64,000 bases of DNA from Aquimarina sediminis (GCF_002895435.1 NZ_POYJ01000001.1:806001-870000); one strand, 5' to 3'. Numbered from the stretch's first letter, positions 1 through 8,747 are shown. Numbers and translations are program-made. The notes: generated by a model not told the origin, from the sequence alone.

Positions 1-2094
1 AAAGAAGTATTAAGTGATGTAGTTTGGGCGATCAGAAAGTTTAGACCAGATGTAATAATAAATCGATTTGATCATAGAACACCTGGTACAACCCATGGAC
101 ACCATACATCATCTGCTATGTTAAGTGCAGAAGCTTTTGATCTAGCGGCAGATAAAAACATATACTCGGATCAGTTGCAACTTACTAATGTTTGGCAACC
201 AAAACGCCTTTTTTTTAATACATCTTGGTGGTTTTACGGTAGTCGAGAAAACTTTGAAAAAGCAGATAAATCTAAACTTTTAGAATTTGATACTGGAGTA
301 TACTACCCTGAAATAGGGCTATCCAATACTGAAATAGCTTCTTTAAGCCGAAGTCAACATAAATCACAAGGATTTGGCAGTACCGGAAGTCGAGGTCAAC
401 AGAGTGAATATATAGAATTAATAAAAGGCGAATTGCCTAAAGATAAGACCAATGTTTTTGAAGGAATAGACACCTCTTGGAACAGAATTAAAGGAGGAAA
501 AGAGATAGGAAATATCCTAACACAGGTAGAAGAAAACTTCAATTTTAGAACTCCAGAAGCTTCGATTCCACAATTAGTAAAAGCATATCAATTAATTCAA
601 AAACTGGAAGATATTCACTGGAGAACTATTAAATCCAATGAGATTAAAGATATAATTACAGCTGCCTCTGGGCTTTATCTAGAAATCGTATCTACAGAAG
701 TTAACGCTACCCAAGGAAGTGAAGTAACTCTAAAAGTAGAAGCTATTAATAGAAGCACAAGTAATATAACTTTAAATTTTGTAAAAATTGATGCCATTGG
801 AGTTAATGATTCATCTCAAAAAGCTTTAAAAAATAATATTAAAAGTAACTTTGAATTTATAGGAAGTATTCCTGAAAATTTTGACTACACCTCTCCTTAC
901 TGGCTCAATGATAAAGGTACTTTAGGAATGTACAAGGTTAATGATCAAAAATTAATAGGTAAACCTGAAACAGAACATGCTATCAAAGCAGAGTTTAACC
1001 TAACAATTGAAGGGGTTTCTATTCCCTTTATTAAAGATGTAGTATTTAAAGTAAATGATCCTGTAAAAGGAGAAGTATACAAGCCTTTTGAAATTATCCC
1101 TGCAGTTTCTGCAAGTATAAAAGACAAAGTTATCATCTATGCAAATGGCGCTTCTAAACAAATACCAGTAACTATAAAAGCTGGAAAAGCAAACCTAAAT
1201 GGAAAAATAACACTCAAACATCCTGTAGGGTGGCAAGTAAATCCAACGGATATAAACTTTAATCTTTCTCAAAAGGGAGAAGAAAAAACCGTTGTATTCA
1301 CGCTTACTTCTCCTGAGACTCAAAGCGAAGGTTATATTTCTCCAAAGATTGAAATTAACGGAAATGAATATTCTAAAGAAGTTGTAACTATTGATTATAA
1401 CCATATCCCCTATCAAACAGTAGTTTTACCATCTAAAACCAAAGTCGTTCGGTTAAACATAAAAAAGAAAGGTCAGAATATTGGTTATATTGAAGGAGCA
1501 GGAGATGTAGTTCCCGAAAGTTTACAACAGATCGGTTACAAAGTAACTATAATAGATCCAGAATCTATTTCACCAGAAAACATAAAATCTTTTGACGCCA
1601 TTGTTGTTGGAATAAGAGCTTACAACACCATTGATCAATTAAAATTTAAACAACAATACCTACTAGACTATGTTAAAAATGGAGGGAATCTTATTATCCA
1701 ATACAATACTAATCGAAGATTAAAAGTAACTGATAATCTAGGTCCATACCCTTTCAAACTATCAAGAGATCGAGTAACCGATGAAAATGCAAAAGTTACT
1801 TTTTTAACTCCAGAACATCCAGTTCTTAATTCGCCAAATAAAATTACCCCTGATGATTTTAATGGATGGGTACAAGAACGCGGACTATATTTTCCTAATG
1901 AGTGGTCTGCCGATTACACTCCTATTTTATCAACAAAAGATAAAGGAGAAAGTATAAAAAAAGGATCACTTCTAGTAGCACAATACGGAAAAGGATATTA
2001 TGTATATACAGGATTAAGCTTTTTTAGAGAATTCCCGGCTGGAGTCCCTGGTGCATACCGCCTTTTTGCTAATATGCTATCTCTAGGAAAATAA
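1..2094 (+). CDS. PIG-L/LmbE-family deacetylase with C-terminal ThuA-like domain, 5' end outside window
   Basis: The reading frame is open from base 1, so the true start lies upstream and 697 residues are visible. The first 60 or so residues are the end of a PIG-L (LmbE-like) N-acetyl-sugar deacetylase domain, recognised by the late metal-ligand motif THGHHTSSA. The N-terminal HxDD part is missing from the window. A middle region resembles Ig-like NEW3-type sheets, and the last 200 residues look like a ThuA/class I amidotransferase-like flavodoxin fold (GYIEGAGDVVPESL, FDAIVVGIRAYN, NGGNLIIQYNTN). The family removes N-acetyl groups from sugars or sugar conjugates. A secretion signal cannot be judged. 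It is followed by a small membrane peptide, a symporter and an oxidoreductase on the same strand. Family assignment is fairly secure; the substrate is unknown. Confidence 0.8.
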   Translation, partial: KEVLSDVVWAIRKFRPDVIINRFDHRTPGTTHGHHTSSAMLSAEAFDLAADKNIYSDQLQLTNVWQPKRLFFNTSWWFYGSRENFEKADKSKLLEFDTGVYYPEIGLSNTEIASLSRSQHKSQGFGSTGSRGQQSEYIELIKGELPKDKTNVFEGIDTSWNRIKGGKEIGNILTQVEENFNFRTPEASIPQLVKAYQLIQKLEDIHWRTIKSNEIKDIITAASGLYLEIVSTEVNATQGSEVTLKVEAINRSTSNITLNFVKIDAIGVNDSSQKALKNNIKSNFEFIGSIPENFDYTSPYWLNDKGTLGMYKVNDQKLIGKPETEHAIKAEFNLTIEGVSIPFIKDVVFKVNDPVKGEVYKPFEIIPAVSASIKDKVIIYANGASKQIPVTIKAGKANLNGKITLKHPVGWQVNPTDINFNLSQKGEEKTVVFTLTSPETQSEGYISPKIEINGNEYSKEVVTIDYNHIPYQTVVLPSKTKVVRLNIKKKGQNIGYIEGAGDVVPESLQQIGYKVTIIDPESISPENIKSFDAIVVGIRAYNTIDQLKFKQQYLLDYVKNGGNLIIQYNTNRRLKVTDNLGPYPFKLSRDRVTDENAKVTFLTPEHPVLNSPNKITPDDFNGWVQERGLYFPNEWSADYTPILSTKDKGESIKKGSLLVAQYGKGYYVYTGLSFFREFPAGVPGAYRLFANMLSLGK

Positions 2095-2126
2095 TTATAC
2101 AAACAATAAAAATTAGCAACTTAGAT

Positions 2127-2237
2127 ATGGAAGAGGTTAAACAAAAATTAAAATGGAAAAAGCTATACACTGCTGTACTTATTGCTAATGCTATATATAT
2201 AGTATTATTCTATTTAATCACTAGTAGTTATTCTTAA
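2127..2237 (+). CDS. 36-residue single-pass membrane peptide
   Basis: A short ORF sits in the 197-base gap between the PIG-L gene and the symporter gene. It starts at ATG 2127 and ends at TAA 2235. The product has a charged N-terminus (MEEVKQKLKWKKLY) followed by one hydrophobic helix of about 20 residues (TAVLIANAIYIVLFYLI) and a short polar tail, which predicts an N-in membrane anchor. It lies 32 bases after the upstream stop and 54 bases before the symporter. I do not recognise a family. The clean charge and hydrophobic layout and the position in a same-strand gene string argue that it is translated, perhaps as a small accessory subunit of the symporter. That role is inference. Confidence 0.5.
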   Translation: MEEVKQKLKWKKLYTAVLIANAIYIVLFYLITSSYS

Positions 2238-2291
2238 AGAATATTCTTTAAAAAACATCAATCACTCAACAACTAATTTAATTAATCAATT

Positions 2292-4016
2292 ATGCAAATC
2301 ATTGACTGGATCGTTCTACTCGGCACTTTACTATTTATAGTGTTATATGGAGCATGGAAAACCAAAGGAAGTAAGAACGTAAAAGACTATATACGAGGAG
2401 GTAATGATGCTCACTGGTGGACTATTGGCTTGTCAGTAATGGCAACTCAAGCCAGCGCTATTACCTTCCTCTCTGCTCCTGGGCAAGCTTTTCATGATGG
2501 AATGGGATTTGTTCAATTTTACTTTGGAGTCCCAATAGCAATGGTTGTTATCTGTATGGTTTTTATCCCAATATATCATAGACTTAATGTATATACTGCG
2601 TATGAATATCTAGAAAGCAGATTTGATCTTAAAACTCGAAGCTTAACCGCCATTTTGTTTTTAGTACAAAGAGGACTAGCCGCAGGTATAACTATTTTTG
2701 CTCCTTCTATCATACTATCTTCAGTATTGGGATGGGATTTGACAACTTTAAACATTATCCTGGGAATTCTTGTTATAATATATACAGTATCTGGAGGTAC
2801 AAAAGCGGTTAACATAACTCAAAAGCAACAAATGGGTATCATTTTTACAGGTATGTTAGTTGCCTTTTTTATCATTATTAGCTATCTACCAGAAGGGATA
2901 ACATTTTCTAAAGCCTTAGATATAGCTGGAGCCAGTGGAAAAATGGAAGTGCTTGATTTTTCTTTTGATCTTAATAATAGATATACTATATGGAGTGGAA
3001 TTATCGGAGGAACATTTTTAGCACTCTCCTATTTTGGAACCGATCAGAGTCAAGTGCAAAGATATCTAACAGGCAAATCAATAAAAGAAAGTCAACTTGG
3101 ACTACTATTTAATGGTCTACTAAAAGTACCTATGCAATTTTTTATCTTGCTTGTTGGTATTATGGTATTTGTTTTTTATCAATTTAACGCTTCACCACTT
3201 AATTTTAATCCAGAAGGAAAAAAAGCCGTTATAGATTCGGAGTATATAGAACAATATACTTCTTTAGAGAATAAACTTAATAAAATCCATAACTCTAAAG
3301 ATGAAGCAATTAAAGAATATCTTTCCGAAAAAGAATCAGGTAAGACCGAAACTTCTGATCATAAGATTTTAATTCAAGAACTTAACAAAAAAGAAAAAGA
3401 AACCAGAGAAGCAGCCAAAGAATTAATAAAAAAGGCTAACCCTGATGTAGAAACCAATGATAAGGATTATGTATTTATTCATTTTATACTAAATAATCTT
3501 CCGAGAGGGCTTATTGGCTTACTACTGGCGGTAATTTTATCGGCCGCCATGTCTTCGACAGCATCAGAATTAAATGCTTTAGCTTCGACAACAGCTATTG
3601 ATCTTTATAAAAGAAATGTAAAAGAAGAAAAGAGTGATCAACATTATGTCTCTGCTTCTAAATTTTTTACGCTCTGCTGGGGTGTATTAGCAATAATTGT
3701 CGCATGTTTTGCTAACCTATTTGATAACTTAATTCAACTGGTTAATATTATTGGTTCTATCTTTTACGGAAACGTATTAGGCATATTTTTATTAGCATTT
3801 TTTATAAAATTCGTGCACAGCAACGCTACTTTTATAGCAGCTCTTATCACCCAGGTTGCTATTATTTTAATATGGTATTTTGCGATATTTAGATTAGAAC
3901 AAATGGGATTAAAACCATATGTTGGTTTTTTATGGCTTAATCTTATTGGTTGTGTTCTTGTAATGGGTATTGCCATTATTATACAACCGATGATAAAATC
4001 TAAAGTTAAAGCATAA
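2292..4016 (+). CDS. Sodium:solute symporter (SSS family)
   Basis: This 574-residue polytopic inner-membrane protein has about 13 hydrophobic segments and the SSS core motif around residues 416-440 (LSAAMSSTASELNALAS), which in the family contributes to the sodium site. It should import a small organic solute such as a sugar using the sodium gradient. Residues 301-392 form a long, charged, probably coiled-coil insertion between two helices, absent from compact SSS members. The stop codon overlaps the next start by one base (TAATG), so it is translationally coupled to the oxidoreductase. With the upstream PIG-L protein, the context suggests uptake of an amino or N-acetyl sugar, but the substrate cannot be read from sequence. 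Confidence 0.88.
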   Translation: MQIIDWIVLLGTLLFIVLYGAWKTKGSKNVKDYIRGGNDAHWWTIGLSVMATQASAITFLSAPGQAFHDGMGFVQFYFGVPIAMVVICMVFIPIYHRLNVYTAYEYLESRFDLKTRSLTAILFLVQRGLAAGITIFAPSIILSSVLGWDLTTLNIILGILVIIYTVSGGTKAVNITQKQQMGIIFTGMLVAFFIIISYLPEGITFSKALDIAGASGKMEVLDFSFDLNNRYTIWSGIIGGTFLALSYFGTDQSQVQRYLTGKSIKESQLGLLFNGLLKVPMQFFILLVGIMVFVFYQFNASPLNFNPEGKKAVIDSEYIEQYTSLENKLNKIHNSKDEAIKEYLSEKESGKTETSDHKILIQELNKKEKETREAAKELIKKANPDVETNDKDYVFIHFILNNLPRGLIGLLLAVILSAAMSSTASELNALASTTAIDLYKRNVKEEKSDQHYVSASKFFTLCWGVLAIIVACFANLFDNLIQLVNIIGSIFYGNVLGIFLLAFFIKFVHSNATFIAALITQVAIILIWYFAIFRLEQMGLKPYVGFLWLNLIGCVLVMGIAIIIQPMIKSKVKA

Positions 4017-5002
4017 TGAATTCAGAAAGAATTATTAACTGGGGAATATTGGGTTGTGGTAAAATTGCACATTATTTTGCTACGGATCTAAAGCATGTCC
4101 CAAATGCTAATCTATATGCCGTAGCAAGCAGAAGCCTTGAGAAAGCTAAAGCTTTTGGTAATGATTATGAGGTCTCTACTTATTATGACACCTATGAAGC
4201 ATTAAGTAAAGACCCTAATATCGATGTAATATACATTGCCACTCCTCATGTTTTTCATTATGAAAATGCAATAATGTGCCTTAACAATAAAAAAGCTGTT
4301 TTGTGCGAAAAACCATTTGCTATGAATGCATTGCAGGTTAAGAAAATGATCTCGACTGCAAAAGAAAGCAAGGTATTCTTAATGGAAGCGCTATGGACAT
4401 ATTTTCTACCACATTATAGATATGTCTTAGATTATATCCAATCAAAAGAACTCGGGGATATAAAAACACTAAAAGCAGATTTTGGATTTAGAGCTCCTTT
4501 TGATTCCCATGGTAGAGTATTTAATAAAAAACTTGGCGGTGGAAGCCTTCTTGATATAGGTATCTACCCATTGTTTGCTGCCCTAAGTATATTAGGGTAT
4601 CCAGAAGAAATACTCGCACAAGCCACAATAGGAAAAACAGGAGTTGATGAAGATTGCGCTATGCAACTTCATTACAAAAATGGAGTAAGCGCTTCCCTCT
4701 TTAGCACGGTTACCGAAGAAACTGCTACCGAGGCAATCATTGAGCTAGAAAAAGGAACGATAACAATCAATAGCCAATTTCATAAACCTTCTTCTGTTAC
4801 TATTGTTAAAGAAGGAAAATCTAAATCTGAATGCATTGAATTTGGAGTGACTACCAATGGATATAATTTTGAGGCGATTCATGTACAAGAAATGCTACTT
4901 CAAAATCGTACTGAAAGTACCATCATGAGTTTTGAAAAAAGCCTACAGCTTATAGAGCTTTTAGATAATGTAAGAAACAAAATAGGACTGCATTACGATT
5001 AA
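4016..5002 (+). CDS. Gfo/Idh/MocA-family NAD(P)-dependent oxidoreductase
   Basis: The 328-residue product starts with a Rossmann dinucleotide-binding site (GILGCGKIAHYFATDL, residues 10-25) and carries the family motif CEKPFAMN, with the catalytic-site Lys at residue 99. The C-terminal half is the alpha/beta substrate domain (LGGGSLLDIGIYPLFAALSI). Members oxidise or reduce sugars, inositols and trans-dihydrodiols in the cytoplasm. The DIGIYP motif and the length resemble the trans-1,2-dihydrobenzene-1,2-diol dehydrogenase-like branch. Its start overlaps the symporter stop by one base, which indicates coupled expression. A strong hairpin follows the gene. Family confident, substrate unknown. 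Confidence 0.88.
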   Translation: MNSERIINWGILGCGKIAHYFATDLKHVPNANLYAVASRSLEKAKAFGNDYEVSTYYDTYEALSKDPNIDVIYIATPHVFHYENAIMCLNNKKAVLCEKPFAMNALQVKKMISTAKESKVFLMEALWTYFLPHYRYVLDYIQSKELGDIKTLKADFGFRAPFDSHGRVFNKKLGGGSLLDIGIYPLFAALSILGYPEEILAQATIGKTGVDEDCAMQLHYKNGVSASLFSTVTEETATEAIIELEKGTITINSQFHKPSSVTIVKEGKSKSECIEFGVTTNGYNFEAIHVQEMLLQNRTESTIMSFEKSLQLIELLDNVRNKIGLHYD

Positions 5003-5057
5003 AACCTTATTGTTTCTTAACATTATTTATCTATAAATAAAAAGTTTGTATGATACA

Positions 5058-5089
5058 AAAAAGCGTTCTGAGATCTCAGAACGCTTTTT
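5058..5089. terminator. Bidirectional intrinsic terminator
   Basis: A perfect inverted repeat with 16-base arms (core GCGTTCTGAGA/TCTCAGAACGC, centre 5073/5074) is flanked by A and T runs on both sides. It lies between the converging oxidoreductase and DUF2911 genes and can terminate both. Confidence 0.9.
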
Positions 5090-5121
5090 AGGTGATTTAT
5101 GTGTTATTAAGAAAGAGTATC

Positions 5122-5964
5122 TTATTTTCCTCCCCACTCTGCAATAGAATCTTTATTCATTTTTACATAGTCAGCATTTCCTGCTTTTTCTGCAAGTTCT
5201 AGTGAAGTTTTTGCTGCCTTTATTGCTCCTGCCTTATCTCCTGATTTTGCATAGATTAAAGATTGTTGTCTATGATACCAAAAAGCCGGTTCTTTACGAA
5301 TAGAAATTGCCTTATCAATATTTTCTTTGGCTTTAGCTATTTCTCCTATTGCTTTATAAAAAGTTGCCGCTTGATAGTGATCATTAGCAGATGGACCAGC
5401 CATTGCTTTTTCGATACTAGCTATTGCTTTTTCTTTAGAAGGAACTTCTAATTTAACTGCAGCTTCAGTATTTGCCCATAAAAAATTAATAATTGCAGAA
5501 TCCATTTTAAAATCACTAAACATAATTGTAAATGTCTCTACATTCATAGGAATAGTATTTGCTTTTACTGTTACTTTGGCTCCTACTTTTGCATCATCCC
5601 ATTTTTGCGGGGTTCCCCAATTATTCGCATCACTATAAAAAATCACTTCCCAATTTTCTTTTCCTGGCTTAGTAAATATAGCATACGTTCCTTTTTTAAG
5701 TTCTTTTCCTTCTACCTTTACATCATCACTAAAAGTAATTTGTGTATTCTTATTAGCACCAGTTCTCCAAAGTTTATCATAAGGCACTAAATCTCCAAAA
5801 ATAGTTCTTCCTTTCACACTAGGGCGTGAATACTCTACAGAAACATCTGTTAACCCTACAACTTGCTCTATTTTTGAAGTTGGACTAGGTTGCGGTGTTT
5901 TTACCTGAGCCTTTATCCCAAAAGATAATAAAGCCACAGAAAGAAATAATAAAGTCTTTTTCAT
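5122..5964 (-). CDS. DUF2911 protein with TPR tail, exported
   Basis: The 280-residue product begins with a Sec signal peptide (MKKTLLFLSVALLSFGIKAQ). Residues 25-165 are a DUF2911 domain (VGLTDVSVEYSRPSVKGR, LWRTGANKNTQITFSDDV, GTYAIFTKPGKENWEVIFY). About residues 185-275 are tetratricopeptide-like helices (YQAATFYKAIGEIAKAKENI, KSGDKAGAIKAAKTSLELA). DUF2911 proteins are common and abundant in Bacteroidota, and their biochemical role is unknown. The product is expected in the periplasm or envelope. It is a single-gene unit, convergent with the oxidoreductase and divergent from the aquaporin. Confidence 0.85.
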   Translation of the reverse strand: MKKTLLFLSVALLSFGIKAQVKTPQPSPTSKIEQVVGLTDVSVEYSRPSVKGRTIFGDLVPYDKLWRTGANKNTQITFSDDVKVEGKELKKGTYAIFTKPGKENWEVIFYSDANNWGTPQKWDDAKVGAKVTVKANTIPMNVETFTIMFSDFKMDSAIINFLWANTEAAVKLEVPSKEKAIASIEKAMAGPSANDHYQAATFYKAIGEIAKAKENIDKAISIRKEPAFWYHRQQSLIYAKSGDKAGAIKAAKTSLELAEKAGNADYVKMNKDSIAEWGGK

Positions 5965-6058
5965 TGCGTTGAATTTATTTGTTTTTTTGAATTATTATTG
6001 ACGAAAATAAGAATTACACGTGCATTTAGAGTTAACAAAAACTTAAAATAAGGATAGT

Positions 6059-6066
6059 TATATTTG
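6059..6066 (+). promoter_or_regulatory. Candidate Bacteroidota -7 box of the aquaporin gene
   Basis: TATATTTG fits the Bacteroidota -7 consensus TAnnTTTG and lies 21 bases before the ATG, implying a very short leader. No TTG is found at the ideal spacing upstream, so only the -7 element is supported. Confidence 0.45.
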
Positions 6067-6087
6067 TTCTCATTTTAAGAGTAATTC

Positions 6088-6747
6088 ATGAGAAAATATA
6101 TTTCAGAAGTAATAGGGACATTTAGCTTAGTCTTTTGTGGTACTGGGGCCATGGCGATTAATGAAGTTACAGGTGGCGACATTACTCATGTTGGTGTAGC
6201 CATTACCTGGGGGCTTATTGTGATGGCTATGATCTATGCATTTGGCGAGATATCAGGTGCCCATTTTAACCCAGCTGTGACTATTGCCTTTGCTTATGCA
6301 AAAAAATTCGATTGGAAAGAGGTTCCCAAATATATTATGGCCCAATGTATAGGAGCCATACTTGCTAGTAGTGTTTTGCTTTTCTTGTTTCCACAAAGTG
6401 AATACCTTGGAGGGACCTTGCCAGTTCTTGACGATTTAAGGGCATTCGTCTTAGAACTATTACTTACCTATTTTCTTATGGTTGTTATTATTAATGTCTC
6501 GACCGGTTCTAAAGAAATCGGTACTATGGCTGGTATTGCAATTGGAGGTGTAGTATTACTCGAAGCCATGTTTGCTGGTCCCATGACCAAGGCTTCTATG
6601 AATCCTGCAAGATCACTTGGTCCTGCTTTATTATCAGGTCACTGGGAGCATCAATGGCTTTACTTTACAGCTCCGGTTCTTGGAGCGTTATTAGGTGTAC
6701 TAACTTGTAAATTAGTAAAGCCAAAGAATTGTTGTGATGACTGTTAG
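6088..6747 (+). CDS. Aquaporin/MIP family channel, NIP-like, with cysteine-rich tail
   Basis: The 219-residue, six-helix channel has both NPA boxes, HFNPAVTIAF (NPA at 61-63) and SMNPARSLGPA (NPA at 172-174), the latter followed by the selectivity-filter Arg175. The sequences TWGLIVMAMIYAFGEISGAH and GPMTKASMNPARSLGPA resemble the nodulin-26 (NIP) branch more than AqpZ or GlpF. The helix 2 Trp41 could be the NIP filter Trp. NIPs often pass glycerol and neutral metalloids, so the substrate may be broader than water; this is inference. The protein ends in NCCDDC, an unusual cytoplasmic cysteine cluster. It stands alone between a divergent DUF2911 gene and a small STAS-like gene. Confidence 0.88.
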   Translation: MRKYISEVIGTFSLVFCGTGAMAINEVTGGDITHVGVAITWGLIVMAMIYAFGEISGAHFNPAVTIAFAYAKKFDWKEVPKYIMAQCIGAILASSVLLFLFPQSEYLGGTLPVLDDLRAFVLELLLTYFLMVVIINVSTGSKEIGTMAGIAIGGVVLLEAMFAGPMTKASMNPARSLGPALLSGHWEHQWLYFTAPVLGALLGVLTCKLVKPKNCCDDC

Positions 6748-6842
6748 CCTGCAATATTTTTTGTTCTTGTAACATAAAATCTATTAAATTAATTCTTTTT
6801 AACATATATTTACAATTAAATAAACCATACCCATATCCCCCA

Positions 6843-7199
6843 ATGGAGCATTTTACGAATGAGTTTTGTGAAATAGAATTATACCATCAATATGTTATAG
6901 TTACTATTAATGAGAATATCGAGTTTACACTGGATAAAGCTTCAATAATAAGAGAAAAATTACGTAGTCATTATAAATCTAATGACTTCATTCTTATAAG
7001 CCACCGTAAGTATAAACATCAAATTTCCTCAGAAGTCTATAAACATGGGCAGTTGGATAATATGAAAGGGCTGGCAATTGTTTCTAGTAGTGATGAGGAG
7101 AGGGATAAAGCAATCATTGAACAACCATTGTTTAATAAGCCTTTTACCTTTTTTAGTACAATTGAAGAGGCTAAATCTTGGGCAGAAGTATTTTTTTAG
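6843..7199 (+). CDS. Hypothetical protein, SpoIIAA/STAS-like fold possible
   Basis: This 118-residue soluble protein has no signal peptide or membrane segment. The alternation of strands and helices (YHQYVIVTINENIEFTLDKA near the N-terminus and KGLAIVSSSDEERDKAI later, closing with FFSTIEEAKSWAEVFF) is like the short STAS/SpoIIAA-like proteins seen throughout flavobacteria, where the C-terminal helix often reads EEAxxWL. No catalytic motif is visible and the function is unknown. The next gene begins 62 bases downstream on the same strand. Confidence 0.6.
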   Translation: MEHFTNEFCEIELYHQYVIVTINENIEFTLDKASIIREKLRSHYKSNDFILISHRKYKHQISSEVYKHGQLDNMKGLAIVSSSDEERDKAIIEQPLFNKPFTFFSTIEEAKSWAEVFF

Positions 7200-7261
7200 A
7201 AATAAACATAATACCAACCTCAAAAATAAAAGTCAGTACTTCTTTTTTTAAATCCAACGTA

Positions 7262-7960
7262 ATGAGAAAAAATATTCTACTTATTGGTGGTAGTCATGGT
7301 ATCGGTTTTGAAATAGCACTGAAGCTATACAATGACCATAATGTTTTTATTGCCTCAAGAACCTCTGAAAATCTAGGTAACCTTGAAGTCACTCATATAC
7401 CTTATGATGCCTCAAAAGATGAGATTGAAACCTCAACCCTTCCTGAAAGGATTGATGGATTTGTATACTGCCCAGGTAGTATTAATCTAAAATCATTTGA
7501 AACGCTTACTCCCGACATCTTTGAAGAAGATATGCAGATCAATTTTATGTTTTTAATCAAAATCATACATACATTACTCCCTAAACTAAAGAATTCTGAA
7601 CAAGCAAGTTTGGTTTTTTTTAGTACTGTCGCCGTAAAAATAGGGATGCCCTTCCATACTAGTATTGCAGCTGCAAAGGGAGCTATTGAAGGTTTTGCAA
7701 GAGCATTGGCTGCAGAATATGCTCCCCAATTTAGAGTTAATGTTATTGCTCCTTCTTTAACTGATACGCCATTATCAAAAAAACTATTAGGAAACCATAA
7801 AAAAAAGGAACTTATGGATAATCGTCATCCGATGAAACGTGTTGGACAGGCAGAAGATGTGGCCAATATTGCTCGTTTTTTATTGAGTGATGACAGTAGT
7901 TGGATTACAGGACAGGTTATAGGAGTTGATGGTGGGATGTCTACTTTAAATGTAAACTAA
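7262..7960 (+). CDS. Short-chain dehydrogenase/reductase-like protein lacking the catalytic Tyr
   Basis: The 232-residue Rossmann-fold protein starts at ATG 7262. A longer frame from 7178 would overlap the upstream gene and adds residues unlike the family. It has the nucleotide-binding loop GGSHGIG (9-15), YCPGS in place of the usual NNAG, a Ser121 and the terminal motif SSWITGQVIGVDGGMSTL. At the active site the sequence is HTSIAAAKGAIEG. Lys139 is kept, but the position of the SDR catalytic Tyr, four residues before it, is Ile135. It may bind NAD(P) without standard dehydrogenase chemistry, or use another residue. I recall near-identical motifs in other flavobacterial proteins, so this is probably a conserved subfamily rather than a decayed gene. 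Substrate unknown. Confidence 0.8.
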   Translation: MRKNILLIGGSHGIGFEIALKLYNDHNVFIASRTSENLGNLEVTHIPYDASKDEIETSTLPERIDGFVYCPGSINLKSFETLTPDIFEEDMQINFMFLIKIIHTLLPKLKNSEQASLVFFSTVAVKIGMPFHTSIAAAKGAIEGFARALAAEYAPQFRVNVIAPSLTDTPLSKKLLGNHKKKELMDNRHPMKRVGQAEDVANIARFLLSDDSSWITGQVIGVDGGMSTLNVN

Positions 7961-8106
7961 GGACTTATTCCTTTTGTTTTGTATTATACTCTCAATGCAA
8001 TTAGTAATCAACTGATTTCCAAATTATATCATTTCTTTATCGCTAAAAATTGAAGTTTTTTGTAATTTACATATCACAATTTACAAACCAATAAAATTTT
8101 GATATA

Positions 8107-8472
8107 ATGAATACACAAGAAGTAGCCACTCGTTTAGTTGAGCTTTGCCGTCAGGGAGAAAACATGCAGGCTCTTAAAGAATTATATGACCAAAATATAG
8201 TAAGCAAAGAAATGCCGGGAACACCTAATGAAATTACATCTGGTATTGATGCAGTAGTTAAAAAAAGTGAAGATTGGTATGCCTCTGTAGAAGAATTTCA
8301 TGGTGGAGAAGTATCTGAACCTGTTGTTGCCGAAAATCATTTTAGTTGCACTATGAAAATGGATTGTACTTTTAAAAAACAAGGACGTATGCAAATTGAA
8401 GAAGTCTGTGTATATCAGGTTAATGATGGAAAAATTACCGCAGAACAATTTTTTTACTCTATGCCGAACTAG
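8107..8472 (+). CDS. SnoaL-like/NTF2-fold protein
   Basis: The 121-residue product has the typical cone-shaped NTF2/SnoaL pattern: an N-terminal helix pair (EVATRLVELCRQGENMQALK), a central helix with the conserved GIDAVVKKSEDWY, and four long strands ending in VYQVNDGKITAEQFFYSMPN. Such proteins are small hydrolases, isomerases or binding proteins, and many are uncharacterised. There is no signal peptide. It is monocistronic, 146 bases after the SDR-like gene and followed by a 300-base gap that holds the satD repeat array. Confidence 0.75.
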   Translation: MNTQEVATRLVELCRQGENMQALKELYDQNIVSKEMPGTPNEITSGIDAVVKKSEDWYASVEEFHGGEVSEPVVAENHFSCTMKMDCTFKKQGRMQIEEVCVYQVNDGKITAEQFFYSMPN

Positions 8473-8682
8473 TTAGAAAACTAAAAAACACCTATCAGCA
8501 TTAACGTGTACATAGAGTTTCTTTCATGTGCCAATACAATCTCTTCTGATATATTCACGTTACTAGTTACATATCTTATTATGATTGTTTGTTATGCCTC
8601 TTTATTATAATGGATTAATATCAACATCAATTGTATTTTTAATGAATGTTTGTGATTATCGAGTTTTTAACCGATATTTACA

Positions 8683-8747
8683 ATTATTGACTAAAAAGTC
8701 AATAATCTAAATTATTGACTAAAAAATCAATAATTAGCATTATTGAT
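8683..8747 (+). promoter_or_regulatory. 28-bp-phased palindrome array, likely operator of the SatD gene
   Basis: Palindrome 1 (8683-8706) has perfect 10-base arms ATTATTGACT/AGTCAATAAT around AAAA. Palindrome 2 (8711-8734) is the same with one mismatch. A third half-site, ATTATTGAT, begins at 8739. The three left arms start exactly 28 bases apart. The array ends 29 bases before the ATG of the SatD-family gene, whose product has a C-terminal helix-turn-helix, so autoregulation is plausible. Confidence 0.65.

Noticed and set aside
7178..7261. Longer start for the SDR-like gene
   Set aside because: It would overlap the upstream gene by 22 bases and adds a basic stretch that does not belong to the Rossmann fold; the ATG at 7262 gives the normal N-terminus.
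8683..8747. Possible CRISPR array at the 28-base repeats before the SatD gene
   Set aside because: Only two and a half units are present, the spacers are 4 bases, the units are palindromic AT-rich boxes, and there is no Cas gene nearby.
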